A stretch of 64,000 nucleotides of DNA from assembly GCA_038145075.1 (NCBI GenBank), contig JAYQOY010000001.1, positions 1 through 64,000 on the forward strand, read 5' to 3'. Within the stretch, counting starts at the first letter, position 1. Each line of letters opens with the position of its first letter. The notes under the pieces are model-generated. The model saw nothing but the letters and a program-made list of their open reading frames with translations. It did no database searches and was not told the DNA's origin. Source of the DNA: TMED14 sp038145075. Its GTDB lineage: Bacteria; Bacteroidota; Bacteroidia; Flavobacteriales; Schleiferiaceae. The position numbers and the translations under genes are program-made. This document shows positions 50,464 to 58,674 of this stretch, one piece after another.

Positions 50464-52390
50464 TTTCGGTTCGGCGGTTTAGGGCCTGACCCTCAGCTGT
50501 TTCGTTGGAGGCAACCGGACGGCTCGCCCCAAATCCTTTGCCCTGCATGCGCTCGCGCGCCACGCCTTGAGCGACTAAGGCCTCGACCACCGCTGCACTG
50601 CGCTTCTCGCTGAGCGTTTGATTGTAGGCCGCAGAGCCTTGGTTGTCGGTATGACCCTCTACTTGAATGCGCAAGGCGGGATTTTCTTGAAGCCATGTAG
50701 CCACCCGGTGAATTTCCACCATGGACGCGGGGAGCAAGACGGCTTCGTCAAAGGCGAAGAGCAGGTTGTTCAGGCGGAAGGCGTCCCCCACTTGGGTTTT
50801 TCGCAGGTAGACCGTATCCGTTTGAACGTTCCCCGCGCGCTCCTCGGTCAGCAGGCGGTAGCTTTCAAAGTTGTATCCCGGGGCTTGGACGCTAAAGGCC
50901 ATCTCCGTGTTTAAAGGCAGGCTGGTTTCAAACACATAGCCCGAATGCGTCACCTCCTGCTCCAATCCTTGGCGGGAAATGGACCACTTGGCCGCGGAAA
51001 GAGGCTTTCGGGACTCCAGGTCCACGGCGTAGACTTCCAGCCAAACGATGGGCGTGGCGGCTGCAGATTCGGGCAGTTCGAACTCAAAAATGACGGGTAG
51101 ATGGTTGGAATTGGGGGCGATATCCGAGCCATAGGTCTGCACCTCGTCGTCCCAGACTGACTCGCCCAAGAGCCCCCCGGAGAGAAAACCACTGCGGCCA
51201 TCAGGGGCTACAACCAGGCCAAAATTGTCCAAATGATCGTTGATGGGGTAGCCCAAATTCTCAGGTGTTGACCAGCTGCCATCCGCTTGCCACTCTGATT
51301 TGTAGAGGTCCATGCCCCCCATGCCCACATGACTCGTGGAACCGAAGTAGAGGGTTTTGCCATCGGCATGCAGGAATGGGCTGAACTCGTTTCCCGTGCC
51401 GTTGATCGTGGCGGGCAGCATCTCTGCCTTGCTCCAGGATGCTCCATCCCAGCGGCTCATCCAAATATTGGAGTGGCTGCCCATTTTTTTGGAATCTCGG
51501 ACAAAAAAGAGGTATTGACCATCGGCGGATAGGCAGGGCTGCGTTTCCCACTGGGGGGTGTTGATCGCGGCTCCCATGTTTTTGCCTTGGGTCCAGCCGA
51601 AGGGAGTGAGTTCGGATAGGTAAATGTCGCAGGAGCCGTAGCCGTCTTCGCGTTCGCAGCCGGCAAAGACCATGCGGCGCTCGTCGCCTTGCACGGAAAC
51701 GGCGCCCTCGTTCAGCAAAGTGTTGATCCAGCCTTCCACTTTGTGTGGCTGGGACCAGCCCAAGGTATCTGAGGCGAAGGTGGCAAAGATGTTCTCGTCC
51801 CGGGGGACTTGATGGTAGTTCCGGCCTGTGAAATAGAGGGTGCTTTGATCGCCTGAAATGCTTGGGAAAAAGTAGGATTCGGGGTACAGGAGGCCCGTCT
51901 GCGCATTCTTTATACTTCTCGGAAGAATGCCGGGAGCGGGGTTTTGCCGGGCGTGAAGCCCAAAGGCGGCGTTGGCTTGCATGCGCTTGGCATCCGCCAC
52001 TTGGGCGTCTGGGAGGCGTTCCAGCTTCAGATACAGCTCCCATGCCCGCAACGACGTGCGGTAGCCCCCAAAGCCTAAGGCGGCTCGTCCTAGATTGAAA
52101 TAGCCTGCGCGAGCCGCACCCGTCAGCCCTGCTTGGTCAAAGGACGCGAAACAGCGTGCGGAATCCCCGCGTTCTTCGTAGAGTTCCCCCAGAGCAAGCC
52201 ATGCGGCCGGATAGACGGGATCCAGCTTCACGGCCCGCAAAAAATGCTTCTCCGCTTTGTCGGCGCTCCCGCCGGGCTGCAGGTATTCGCGAATGCCTTT
52301 TTGGTAGGCGGAAACGGCGGCTCGATTTTGGGCCGAAACGCCTAGCGCCCATCCACAGAGGAAGGTGAATAAAAGAAGGTGTTTTCGCAT
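50435..52390 (-). CDS. PorE-like TPR / beta-propeller / OmpA-family protein
   Basis: A 651-residue envelope protein with the domain order of PorE, the peptidoglycan-binding T9SS component: signal peptide (1-20), TPR helices (about 25-130), WD40/PD40 beta-propeller (about 170-400, with PSISGDQSTLYFTGR and PCLSADGQYLFF), a carboxypeptidase-regulatory-like domain (about 430-520) and a C-terminal OmpA domain (about 540-650, with RIQVEGHTDNQGSAAYNQTLS). I see no lipobox, unlike PorE of Porphyromonas. The assignment to T9SS is inferred from domain order and from T9SS cargo in the window. GGAGG lies just before the ATG. Confidence 0.8.
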   Translation of the reverse strand: MRKHLLLFTFLCGWALGVSAQNRAAVSAYQKGIREYLQPGGSADKAEKHFLRAVKLDPVYPAAWLALGELYEERGDSARCFASFDQAGLTGAARAGYFNLGRAALGFGGYRTSLRAWELYLKLERLPDAQVADAKRMQANAAFGLHARQNPAPGILPRSIKNAQTGLLYPESYFFPSISGDQSTLYFTGRNYHQVPRDENIFATFASDTLGWSQPHKVEGWINTLLNEGAVSVQGDERRMVFAGCEREDGYGSCDIYLSELTPFGWTQGKNMGAAINTPQWETQPCLSADGQYLFFVRDSKKMGSHSNIWMSRWDGASWSKAEMLPATINGTGNEFSPFLHADGKTLYFGSTSHVGMGGMDLYKSEWQADGSWSTPENLGYPINDHLDNFGLVVAPDGRSGFLSGGLLGESVWDDEVQTYGSDIAPNSNHLPVIFEFELPESAAATPIVWLEVYAVDLESRKPLSAAKWSISRQGLEQEVTHSGYVFETSLPLNTEMAFSVQAPGYNFESYRLLTEERAGNVQTDTVYLRKTQVGDAFRLNNLLFAFDEAVLLPASMVEIHRVATWLQENPALRIQVEGHTDNQGSAAYNQTLSEKRSAAVVEALVAQGVARERMQGKGFGASRPVASNETAEGQALNRRTEIKILSTSGH

Positions 52391-52400
52391 GATACCTCCA

Positions 52401-52430
52401 CGAAGGTACGCTCGTAAAATTGTAACTTTG
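52401..52430. promoter_or_regulatory. Divergent promoters of the PorE-like gene and fur
   Basis: TACCTTCG (52401-52408, minus) lies ten bases before the PorE-like ATG. TAACTTTG (52423-52430, plus) matches TAnnTTTG exactly, 17 bases before the fur ATG. Confidence 0.55.
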
Positions 52431-52447
52431 TGCCTTAATAAGCCACT

Positions 52448-52885
52448 ATGGGAGCTTCATCGTTTGACCAAGTCAAACAGGTATTTACGGATTTCCTTGA
52501 GCAGAACGGGCAGCGCAAGACACCCGAGCGCTACGCCATACTCCACGAAATCTACTCCCACGAAGACCACTTCGACATTGAGACCTTGTACGGGTCTATG
52601 AAAGTGAAGAACTACCGGGTCTCTCGCGCCACCTTGTACAATACGATGGACTTGCTCCTGCAATGCGGTTTGGTCCGCAAGCATCAGTTTGGCCAGAATC
52701 AAGCGCAGTACGAGAAATCCTACTTCAACAAGCAGCACGACCACGTCATCTTGGTCGACAGTGGCGAAGTCAAAGAATTCTGTGACCCCCGCATTCAGCA
52801 AATTAAGCAGAGCATCGAAGAGGTTTTCGGTGTGGAAGTGACGGGACACCAACTCTACATCTACGCAAAATCAAAAAAAGCATGA
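52448..52885 (+). CDS. fur: Fur-family transcriptional regulator
   Basis: A 145-residue metal-responsive repressor. The N-terminal winged helix has NGQRKTPERYAILHEIYSH and the recognition helix NYRVSRATLYNTMDLLL. The dimer domain has the metal-binding QHDHVILVDSGEVKEFCDP with His, Asp and Cys. The structural CxxC pair of E. coli Fur is missing. The start overlap of purA (ATGA) makes a fur-purA-ostA unit. The metal sensed could be iron, zinc or manganese, or peroxide if PerR-like. Confidence 0.9.
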   Translation: MGASSFDQVKQVFTDFLEQNGQRKTPERYAILHEIYSHEDHFDIETLYGSMKVKNYRVSRATLYNTMDLLLQCGLVRKHQFGQNQAQYEKSYFNKQHDHVILVDSGEVKEFCDPRIQQIKQSIEEVFGVEVTGHQLYIYAKSKKA

Positions 52886-54156
52886 GCCAAGGAGCAGACA
52901 TCCTGCTTGGCCTCCAATGGGGGGACGAAGGAAAAGGGAAAATTGTGGACGTATTGACCCGTCGCTACGACGTGGTAGCCCGCTTTCAAGGCGGCCCAAA
53001 TGCCGGTCACACCCTGGAGTTTAATGGCATCAAGCACGTTTTGCACACGATTCCTTCTGGCATTTTTCACGAAAATGCCTTGAACATTATTGGCAACGGT
53101 GTGGTCATGGATCCTGTCATTTTCTGCAAGGAAATCGACAAGTTGCTGGCCATGGAGCCCAAATGCCTCGAGCGCTTGGTCATCTCGCGCAAAGCCCACT
53201 TGATTCTTCCTACGCACCGTCTGCTGGATGCCGCTTCTGAGGCCGCCAAAGGAAAGAACAAGATTGGCTCCACCCTCAAGGGCATCGGACCAACCTACAT
53301 GGACAAAACGGGCCGCAACGGTCTTCGTATTGGTGACATTGAATTGCCGGACTATTTGGCGCGCTACGAAGTTTTGAAGCAGAAGCACTTGGAACTCTTG
53401 GGAGACTTTGAGGCGCCCTTTGACCTCGCAGAGGCTGAAGCACATTGGATGCAAGCCGTAGAGCGCTTGCGCAGCATGAACTTGGCGGATACGGATGTCT
53501 TGATCCAGGAGACCTACAAGTCTGGCAAGAAAATCCTCGCCGAAGGCGCCCAAGGCACCCTGCTGGATGTAGACTTCGGCACCTACCCTTTTGTGACCTC
53601 TTCCACGACAACCGCCGCGGGTGCATGCACCGGCCTGGGCCTTGCGCCAAACCGTATTGGCGAAGTCATCGGCATCTTTAAGGCTTACTGCACGCGGGTC
53701 GGAAGCGGTCCCTTCCCCACCGAATTGAACAACGACTTGGGCCAGGAAATCCGCGACAAGGGCCACGAATATGGCAGCACCACCGGCCGTCCCCGCCGTA
53801 CAGGATGGTTGGACCTTCCCGCACTGCGCTACGCGGTGGAAGTGAACGGTGTCACTCAGTTGATGATGATGAAGGCGGATGTGCTTTCTGGCTTAAAAGA
53901 GTTGGAAGTTTGCACGGCTTACGAATACCGCGGTGAGACCATCACCCACCTCCCCTACAGCTTGGAAGAAGACCTGATCAAGCCCATCTACACCACCCTT
54001 TCCGGTTGGGACGAAGACTTGACCGGTGTCACGGACGTCAAGGACTTGCCTGCTGCCTTAGAGGCCTACACCCGATTTATTGAACAAGAAACGGGCGTTC
54101 CCGTCGTTCTAATCTCTGTGGGACCTGATCGCGAACAAACGCTCTGGCGTGCATGA
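52882..54156 (+). CDS. purA: Adenylosuccinate synthetase
   Basis: Condenses IMP with aspartate using GTP, the first committed step to AMP. The 424 residues begin with GLQWGDEGKGKIVDVL, the P-loop with catalytic Asp, followed by RFQGGPNAGHT with the catalytic His, STLKGIGPTYMDK, and FPTELNNDLGQEI, TGRPRRTGWLDL. It is coupled by ATGA overlaps to fur upstream and the OstA-like gene downstream. Confidence 0.97.
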   Translation: MSQGADILLGLQWGDEGKGKIVDVLTRRYDVVARFQGGPNAGHTLEFNGIKHVLHTIPSGIFHENALNIIGNGVVMDPVIFCKEIDKLLAMEPKCLERLVISRKAHLILPTHRLLDAASEAAKGKNKIGSTLKGIGPTYMDKTGRNGLRIGDIELPDYLARYEVLKQKHLELLGDFEAPFDLAEAEAHWMQAVERLRSMNLADTDVLIQETYKSGKKILAEGAQGTLLDVDFGTYPFVTSSTTTAAGACTGLGLAPNRIGEVIGIFKAYCTRVGSGPFPTELNNDLGQEIRDKGHEYGSTTGRPRRTGWLDLPALRYAVEVNGVTQLMMMKADVLSGLKELEVCTAYEYRGETITHLPYSLEEDLIKPIYTTLSGWDEDLTGVTDVKDLPAALEAYTRFIEQETGVPVVLISVGPDREQTLWRA

Positions 54157-55550
54157 AACGGCTTGGAGCCGTACTTATCTGCCTCCTAGGGCTCAACCTG
54201 CATGCGCAATTGAGGCCGGGTCAACGCGTGGACATTCTTCGTTCGGGCTCCATTACGGTTAAACGGACCGAAAGTGGTCCGGTTACCATCCTCCGTGGCG
54301 ATGTAGCGCTCAAAAACAAAGACGGTGTATTTTACTGCGACTCCGCGCGCTGGTGGCGCAAGGACGACCGATTTGTGGCCTTTGGGGCCGTGCGCTACCA
54401 AGGCAACGATGGCGTCAAGCTTCGCTCTCAACTTCTGGACTACAGCAAAGGCGTGGCCTTTCTGCGCGGCAACGTGGTCCTCGTGCACAACGGCCAAACG
54501 TTAAAAACGCCCACCCTCCGCTACGATACGGAGGCAGAGACGGGCCAATTCCTCCAAGGCGCTGAAATAACCACGGAAGACGGCACGCTCACCTGTCAGT
54601 CGGGGCGCTATTCCGCGTCGGATGAGCACTTTGTCTTTGAAGGAAAGGTGCACGCCGTTACAGACGACTACATCCTAGATTGCCCAAAAATGGAGCAATG
54701 GCCTAGTCAGCATCGCTACTACGTGCCTAAACCGGGGATTGCCCAGTCCAAGGTGGCCTCAGGCGATACCTATCGACTGCGCGGGTTTATGCGCTTTGGC
54801 CGTGCCTGGATGTGGTCTACCACGGACGGAAATGCCTCTGCATTTGCTCAGCATGTAGAAGGCATTGACAGCACGGTTCAGTTTTCGGCAGATTCGCTTT
54901 ACCGCCAAGGGGAATCCACCTCCCTGTTCTCCCAGGATGGGCAGGCCTATTGGTCCGATTGGTCCGGGGACAGCTTGGAGATTCATGCCGAAGCCATTTA
55001 CCGCTCCCCGTCTATGGCATCCGCGTCGGGTCATGTGGCCACCTTTGCCCGTGGCCTCGTTTGCGCCTCAGACGCCATGGCATGGAATTCCACCGATTCC
55101 ATCCTGAATTTCTCCGGCAAGCCCTTGGTCTGGACGTCCGAATACCTTTTGCGCAGCGATTCGCTTCGGTGGTTTCAGCACCATCCTAGTGGCTTGGACT
55201 CGCTCTACGGCAGTGGCTTGGTGCACATCTCCAAGCCCATTGACAGCCTGCGCTTCGATGAAATGGCGGGTAATTTCCTGTATGGTTTCCTAGAGGAAAG
55301 CGGCATGAAATTCTTGAAAATAAAGGGCAATGCCCAGGCACTCTTTCAGCCTGATCCAGAACGTAGCTCCCAAATTCAATGCGCCGACATTGCCCTAGAG
55401 TTTGAAGACGGTGCGCTTAAATACGTTCGGTTCAACAAAGGCCCACAAGGGCAAGTAGCGGACCCCGTCCTCAGCCTGCACCTCCCAGGATTTGCAGGGG
55501 AATCCGCTCAACGCCCCGCCAGAATGGAGGCGATATCTGGCTTAAAGTAG
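54153..55550 (+). CDS. OstA/LptA-like periplasmic protein
   Basis: A 465-residue protein with a signal peptide (1-18) and repeated OstA/LptA beta-jellyroll strands: ILRGDVALKNKDGVFYCDSA, FLRGNVVLVHNGQTLKT, FEGKVHAVTDDYILDC, and later FSADSLYRQ. Such proteins bridge lipopolysaccharide between the membranes; this long form is typical of Bacteroidota. It overlaps purA by ATGA. Its last 43 bases overlap the convergent MazG-like gene. Confidence 0.88.
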   Translation: MKRLGAVLICLLGLNLHAQLRPGQRVDILRSGSITVKRTESGPVTILRGDVALKNKDGVFYCDSARWWRKDDRFVAFGAVRYQGNDGVKLRSQLLDYSKGVAFLRGNVVLVHNGQTLKTPTLRYDTEAETGQFLQGAEITTEDGTLTCQSGRYSASDEHFVFEGKVHAVTDDYILDCPKMEQWPSQHRYYVPKPGIAQSKVASGDTYRLRGFMRFGRAWMWSTTDGNASAFAQHVEGIDSTVQFSADSLYRQGESTSLFSQDGQAYWSDWSGDSLEIHAEAIYRSPSMASASGHVATFARGLVCASDAMAWNSTDSILNFSGKPLVWTSEYLLRSDSLRWFQHHPSGLDSLYGSGLVHISKPIDSLRFDEMAGNFLYGFLEESGMKFLKIKGNAQALFQPDPERSSQIQCADIALEFEDGALKYVRFNKGPQGQVADPVLSLHLPGFAGESAQRPARMEAISGLK

Positions 55551-55897
55551 TTGGGCCCCTTCATGACCTTGCCGTCTTCACGGTAGATGGGTTGACCGTC
55601 CTCCCCCAACTTGCTCATATTGCTGCGCTGAATTTCTTGAAAGACTTCTTCAATCTTTCCCTGCATGCCATGGGTGATGAGCGTCCCGCACAAGATGTAC
55701 AGCATATCGCCCAATGCATCCGCCACTTCCACCAAGTTGCCAGATAGGGCCGCCTCCAAATATTCATCGTTCTCCTCCGCCATGAGCCGGTAACGCAGGT
55801 GCGCAAGGGATTCGTCAATGGCTACCGTGGGCTCCGAATGGTGCGGAATGCGGTAAACTTCATGGAATTTGGTCACGGCGGCAATTTGTTCCTTCAT
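55508..55897 (-). CDS. MazG-like nucleotide pyrophosphohydrolase
   Basis: A 129-residue all-alpha NTP pyrophosphohydrolase. The Mg-binding acids are EENDEYLEA and ADALGDMLYILCG, as in the EExxE and ExxD helices of the MazG/HisE superfamily. The C-terminal KVMKGPNYFKPDI is characteristic of a subgroup related to phage-type proteins. It probably removes non-canonical nucleotides. The gene is convergent with the OstA-like gene (43-bp overlap) and divergent from the small membrane protein. Confidence 0.9.
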   Translation of the reverse strand: MKEQIAAVTKFHEVYRIPHHSEPTVAIDESLAHLRYRLMAEENDEYLEAALSGNLVEVADALGDMLYILCGTLITHGMQGKIEEVFQEIQRSNMSKLGEDGQPIYREDGKVMKGPNYFKPDIASILAGR

Positions 55898-55903
55898 GGC
55901 GGT

Positions 55904-55911
55904 TATTTTTG
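55904..55911 (+). promoter_or_regulatory. -7 element of the small membrane protein gene
   Basis: TATTTTTG matches TAnnTTTG exactly. It places transcription start near 55915 and so supports the TTG at 55928 as the start codon of the next gene. Confidence 0.6.
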
Positions 55912-55927
55912 TGACAAATTACATCCC

Positions 55928-56113
55928 TTGGAAAACATAACCACAGGTCATTGGATTTTTGCTGGGTTTTTTACCCTGGCATTTTTAGGCTTTCTTTTCT
56001 GGAGTTACCGGAAGGATGCCAAAACCCACGACATCCATTATGGCAGCAGCCTTAAACTCATTTTGGCTGCGGTTGTTGTACTTTTTGTGATCTACATCTT
56101 TAAACGCTTATAA
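55928..56113 (+). CDS. Small membrane protein, TTG start
   Basis: A 61-residue protein with two transmembrane segments (about 8-24 and 42-58): it begins with ENITTGHWIFAGFF, then FWSYRKDAKTHDIHYG on the inside and a hydrophobic helix ending VIYIFKRL. Similar short proteins are common in Bacteroidota, function unknown. No ATG fits in frame after the promoter; the in-frame TTG at 55928 gives the family-like N-terminus. DUF6580 follows two bases later. Confidence 0.75.
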   Translation: MENITTGHWIFAGFFTLAFLGFLFWSYRKDAKTHDIHYGSSLKLILAAVVVLFVIYIFKRL

Positions 56114-56115
56114 CC

Positions 56116-56655
56116 ATGCGTAGCATTTCCCCATTCTTGGCCACTGCGGGCCTTCTCTCTCTGGCACTTCTCACGCGATTCCTTCCGCATTTTCCCAATT
56201 TTACCGCCATTGGTGCGGTAGCCTTGGTGGGTGGATTTTGGAGCAAAGGCCGCCCTGCTGCTATGCTCTTGCCGCTGGCGTTGCTCTTCGCCAGTGATCT
56301 CGTCCTCAACAACGTCATCTACGGCTCTCTGTCCGAAAGCTTCACCTGGGGCTACCCCGGCATGGTTTGGGTCTACGCGGGGCACATCGCCATGGTTTTG
56401 TGGGGGCAGAAAGCGGGCCAAATGCACGGCCTCGTCGGTGCCGGTCACGCCGTAGTCGCTAACCTCTTGTTCTTTGCACTTTCCAACGTGGGCTTCTGGT
56501 ATGGCAATCCTGCCCTACCTCAAACCGGTGCAGGCTTGTTCACGGCCTATGTGGAAGCCATTCCCTTCTTCGTGTCTGCCACCGCAAGTACGCTGGTCTA
56601 CGGAGCGATTTTGCAATGGGCCTACGCCAAGCGCAGCGTCCTGGGATGGGCCTAA
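56116..56655 (+). CDS. DUF6580 family membrane protein, putative transport component
   Basis: A 179-residue protein with about five hydrophobic segments: TRFLPHFPNFTAIGAVALVGG at the N-terminus, MLLPLALLFASDLVLN, a membrane pair around 85-125, and FTAYVEAIPFFVSATASTLVYG. The pattern resembles ECF transporter S components. The B12-regulated receptor gene is convergent and next door, which suggests a role in cobalamin uptake, but that is inference. It follows the small membrane gene by two bases. Confidence 0.75.
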   Translation: MRSISPFLATAGLLSLALLTRFLPHFPNFTAIGAVALVGGFWSKGRPAAMLLPLALLFASDLVLNNVIYGSLSESFTWGYPGMVWVYAGHIAMVLWGQKAGQMHGLVGAGHAVVANLLFFALSNVGFWYGNPALPQTGAGLFTAYVEAIPFFVSATASTLVYGAILQWAYAKRSVLGWA

Positions 56656-56675
56656 TGCATAGCTAGGATATCCAA

Positions 56676-56711
56676 CAAAAAAGCCGGGCTCTCACCCGGC
56701 TTTCTTTTTTT
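56676..56711. terminator. Bidirectional terminator, DUF6580 / BtuB-like gene
   Basis: A 9-bp perfect stem AAAGCCGGG/CCCGGCTTT (56680-56688 with 56695-56703) with A-run and T-run flanks, between convergent genes. Confidence 0.9.
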
Positions 56712-58470
56712 ATAGACCATACTGGAGTCGCACCTGCAGGTAGCGTCCCGGCATGGGATAGCCCGGCTGGAAGAGGAGGGTTTGATTCAAGAGATTTTCC
56801 AAAGAAACCTGGGCCTTGAGCGCATCCGTGAATCGACGCGAAACGTGCAGGCCTAGCGTGGATTGCCCAGCGAGGTAGGCTTCAGGACCAGAACCCGGAG
56901 CAAGCCAATACGTGGGTACGGCCGTCTGGCCCGTCCAAGACGCGCCCCACTCCCCTTTGCCCCAGCGTCGGGCAACCGAAGCGTTCCCCAGCCATGGAGC
57001 CACATAGGGAGCTAAGTTCCCCTCAGCATCTGTGACGCGTACATAGCGAATGTTCGCATCCAAGGTCCAGCTGCCTGGCGCGTAGTGCCCAGCCAGTTTG
57101 GCACCTTGACGGTCCCATGAACTCTGATTCACCGGGCGCCAATTGCCAAAGTCATCTGGAAGCCAAACGATGGCCTGCTGGAGCTGGGTGCTAAAGAGGT
57201 GCGCATCCAGATGGCCCTGTGCGAAGGACTTTCGGATGCCTCCTTGTGCTTCCCAGCCACGCTCAGGATCCAAGTCCGGATTGCCAAAGCCTGTCCAAAA
57301 CAAGTCGTTCATGGTCGGAAAGCGGAACATTTGGCGAAGTTGGCCTGACACGGTCCAGGTCTTCCCCTTTTTTTCCCACAGAATCTGTGGAGCAAAGGGG
57401 CTTTTCTTGCTCCCCCAGGTAGACCATTTAGCGCCCAGCGTGAATTTTCCCAAGCGCGTAACGGGGGACTCGGCCAAGAGGTTGAGGGTGACGTAATCGA
57501 TAGTCACATCCGGCTTGTAGACGCCGTTCATGCGGTTGATGCCCACGGTTTCCTCGTTGTAGAGCTTCCAATTCTTCCAATGAGTGCCCGTGTAAAAACG
57601 CAGGTAGGCCCCTTCACTGGCGTTGGTATCGGAATACCAGGGCCCCTGGTAGAACTGATTTTGGCTCCAGAGGACTTGCTCGGTGCGGAAGTGCAGATGC
57701 TCGAAGTGGTAGGATTGGTAGACGCTAGCTTGGGCGCGCAGGTCCTGCTGACGTGCAGGGATGTCCTCAACGTCAAAGGTGGACGCAGGAAGTCCGCGGT
57801 CGGCAGACACGACGTAGGCACTACCCCCTGTGCTCCAGCGGCCGCCGGAATAGTTTCGCTGATGCGTCAAAAAAAGCTCATGGCGACTGCCATCGGCACC
57901 GTTACGACGCAACCCGTCGTCGCCGTAGCGGTAATCGTTTTTCCAAGCTTCTGTGCCTCCGCCGATTCGCATTGTAGCATCTGGCCGATTTGCCAAGGTC
58001 CAGATGCCGCCTACACCCGCTCCTTTCAAGCTACTTCCTCTGAGCTCGAGGACATCCTCCGATTGTCCACGTACGTCCAAAAGTTCACCCAGGGCTTGGC
58101 CGCTCTGGTACTGGGAAGCTAAAGCATTCCCCCAGGTGCGTTGCTGGCCCCATTGAGGCAGCAAGGAAAAATCAGCTACCCCCAAGTCTGGTGTCAACAA
58201 AGGAAGGCCTTCCCAGGACCCTTGCACGTACGCGCTGGGGTAGCCGTCGCGACTGAGGAGCAACGAGGCTCCAGGGGAGGTCATGCGGATATCCGCACCG
58301 CTTGCCCACCAACTAGATGCATCGGGTTGAGCGACCACCGGTTGCGTGGGAGAGGTTTGGCTCCAAACGGGAACCGTTTCAAGGTGTAGGGTGCTATCGG
58401 GGCTCTGGGCATAACCAGCCACAGCGCCCAAGCTGAGTCCAATCAGGACGGCAATGGGGGGTGTTTTCAT
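56710..58470 (-). CDS. btuB: TonB-dependent receptor, BtuB-like
   Basis: An outer-membrane receptor for corrinoids. The 586 residues fit the BtuB size class: signal peptide (1-21), a plug domain (about 30-140), then a 22-strand barrel with alternating aromatic strands and a C-terminal YLQVRLQYGL. No carboxypeptidase-like N-terminal extension is present, unlike SusC proteins. The cobalamin assignment rests on the cobalamin riboswitch just upstream. The ATG at 58470 is 44 bases after the riboswitch core. A shared terminator lies downstream. Confidence 0.88.
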   Translation of the reverse strand: MKTPPIAVLIGLSLGAVAGYAQSPDSTLHLETVPVWSQTSPTQPVVAQPDASSWWASGADIRMTSPGASLLLSRDGYPSAYVQGSWEGLPLLTPDLGVADFSLLPQWGQQRTWGNALASQYQSGQALGELLDVRGQSEDVLELRGSSLKGAGVGGIWTLANRPDATMRIGGGTEAWKNDYRYGDDGLRRNGADGSRHELFLTHQRNYSGGRWSTGGSAYVVSADRGLPASTFDVEDIPARQQDLRAQASVYQSYHFEHLHFRTEQVLWSQNQFYQGPWYSDTNASEGAYLRFYTGTHWKNWKLYNEETVGINRMNGVYKPDVTIDYVTLNLLAESPVTRLGKFTLGAKWSTWGSKKSPFAPQILWEKKGKTWTVSGQLRQMFRFPTMNDLFWTGFGNPDLDPERGWEAQGGIRKSFAQGHLDAHLFSTQLQQAIVWLPDDFGNWRPVNQSSWDRQGAKLAGHYAPGSWTLDANIRYVRVTDAEGNLAPYVAPWLGNASVARRWGKGEWGASWTGQTAVPTYWLAPGSGPEAYLAGQSTLGLHVSRRFTDALKAQVSLENLLNQTLLFQPGYPMPGRYLQVRLQYGL

Positions 58471-58499
58471 ATCTCTTCAGCGCTAGGCCCGGCACTGAC

Positions 58500-58668
58500 G
58501 GGGGTATAGAACTTGGCAGGTCTTCTGGCTTCCTGTCGCATTGTGGCCTTCCCAGACGATCCAGTGGCATATACACAATGCGTTTCCAACAGGTTACAGC
58601 TGCGGGTACAGCTCCGGAATTGCACCGGATTCCCTTTTAAGCTCACGGGGTGAGCACGCAAGAACAGG
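58500..58668 (-). promoter_or_regulatory. Cobalamin (AdoCbl/B12) riboswitch
   Basis: On the minus strand it follows the class consensus in order: a stem with TGCTCACC/GTGAGC, TTAAAAGGGAATCCGGTG, CCGGAGCTGTACCCGCAGC, GGGAAGGCCAC, and the B12 box AGCCAGAAGACCTGCC (58515-58530). It begins immediately after the HMG-CoA lyase stop and ends before the BtuB-like ATG. The short spacer with GAAGAG near the ATG suggests control of translation; no clear terminator stem is seen. B12 binding should repress the receptor. Confidence 0.95.
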
Positions 58669-58674
58669 TCAAAG

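Noticed and set aside
52861..53766. A 300-codon frame antisense to purA
   Set aside because: purA is unambiguous and the antisense product has no recognisable domain.
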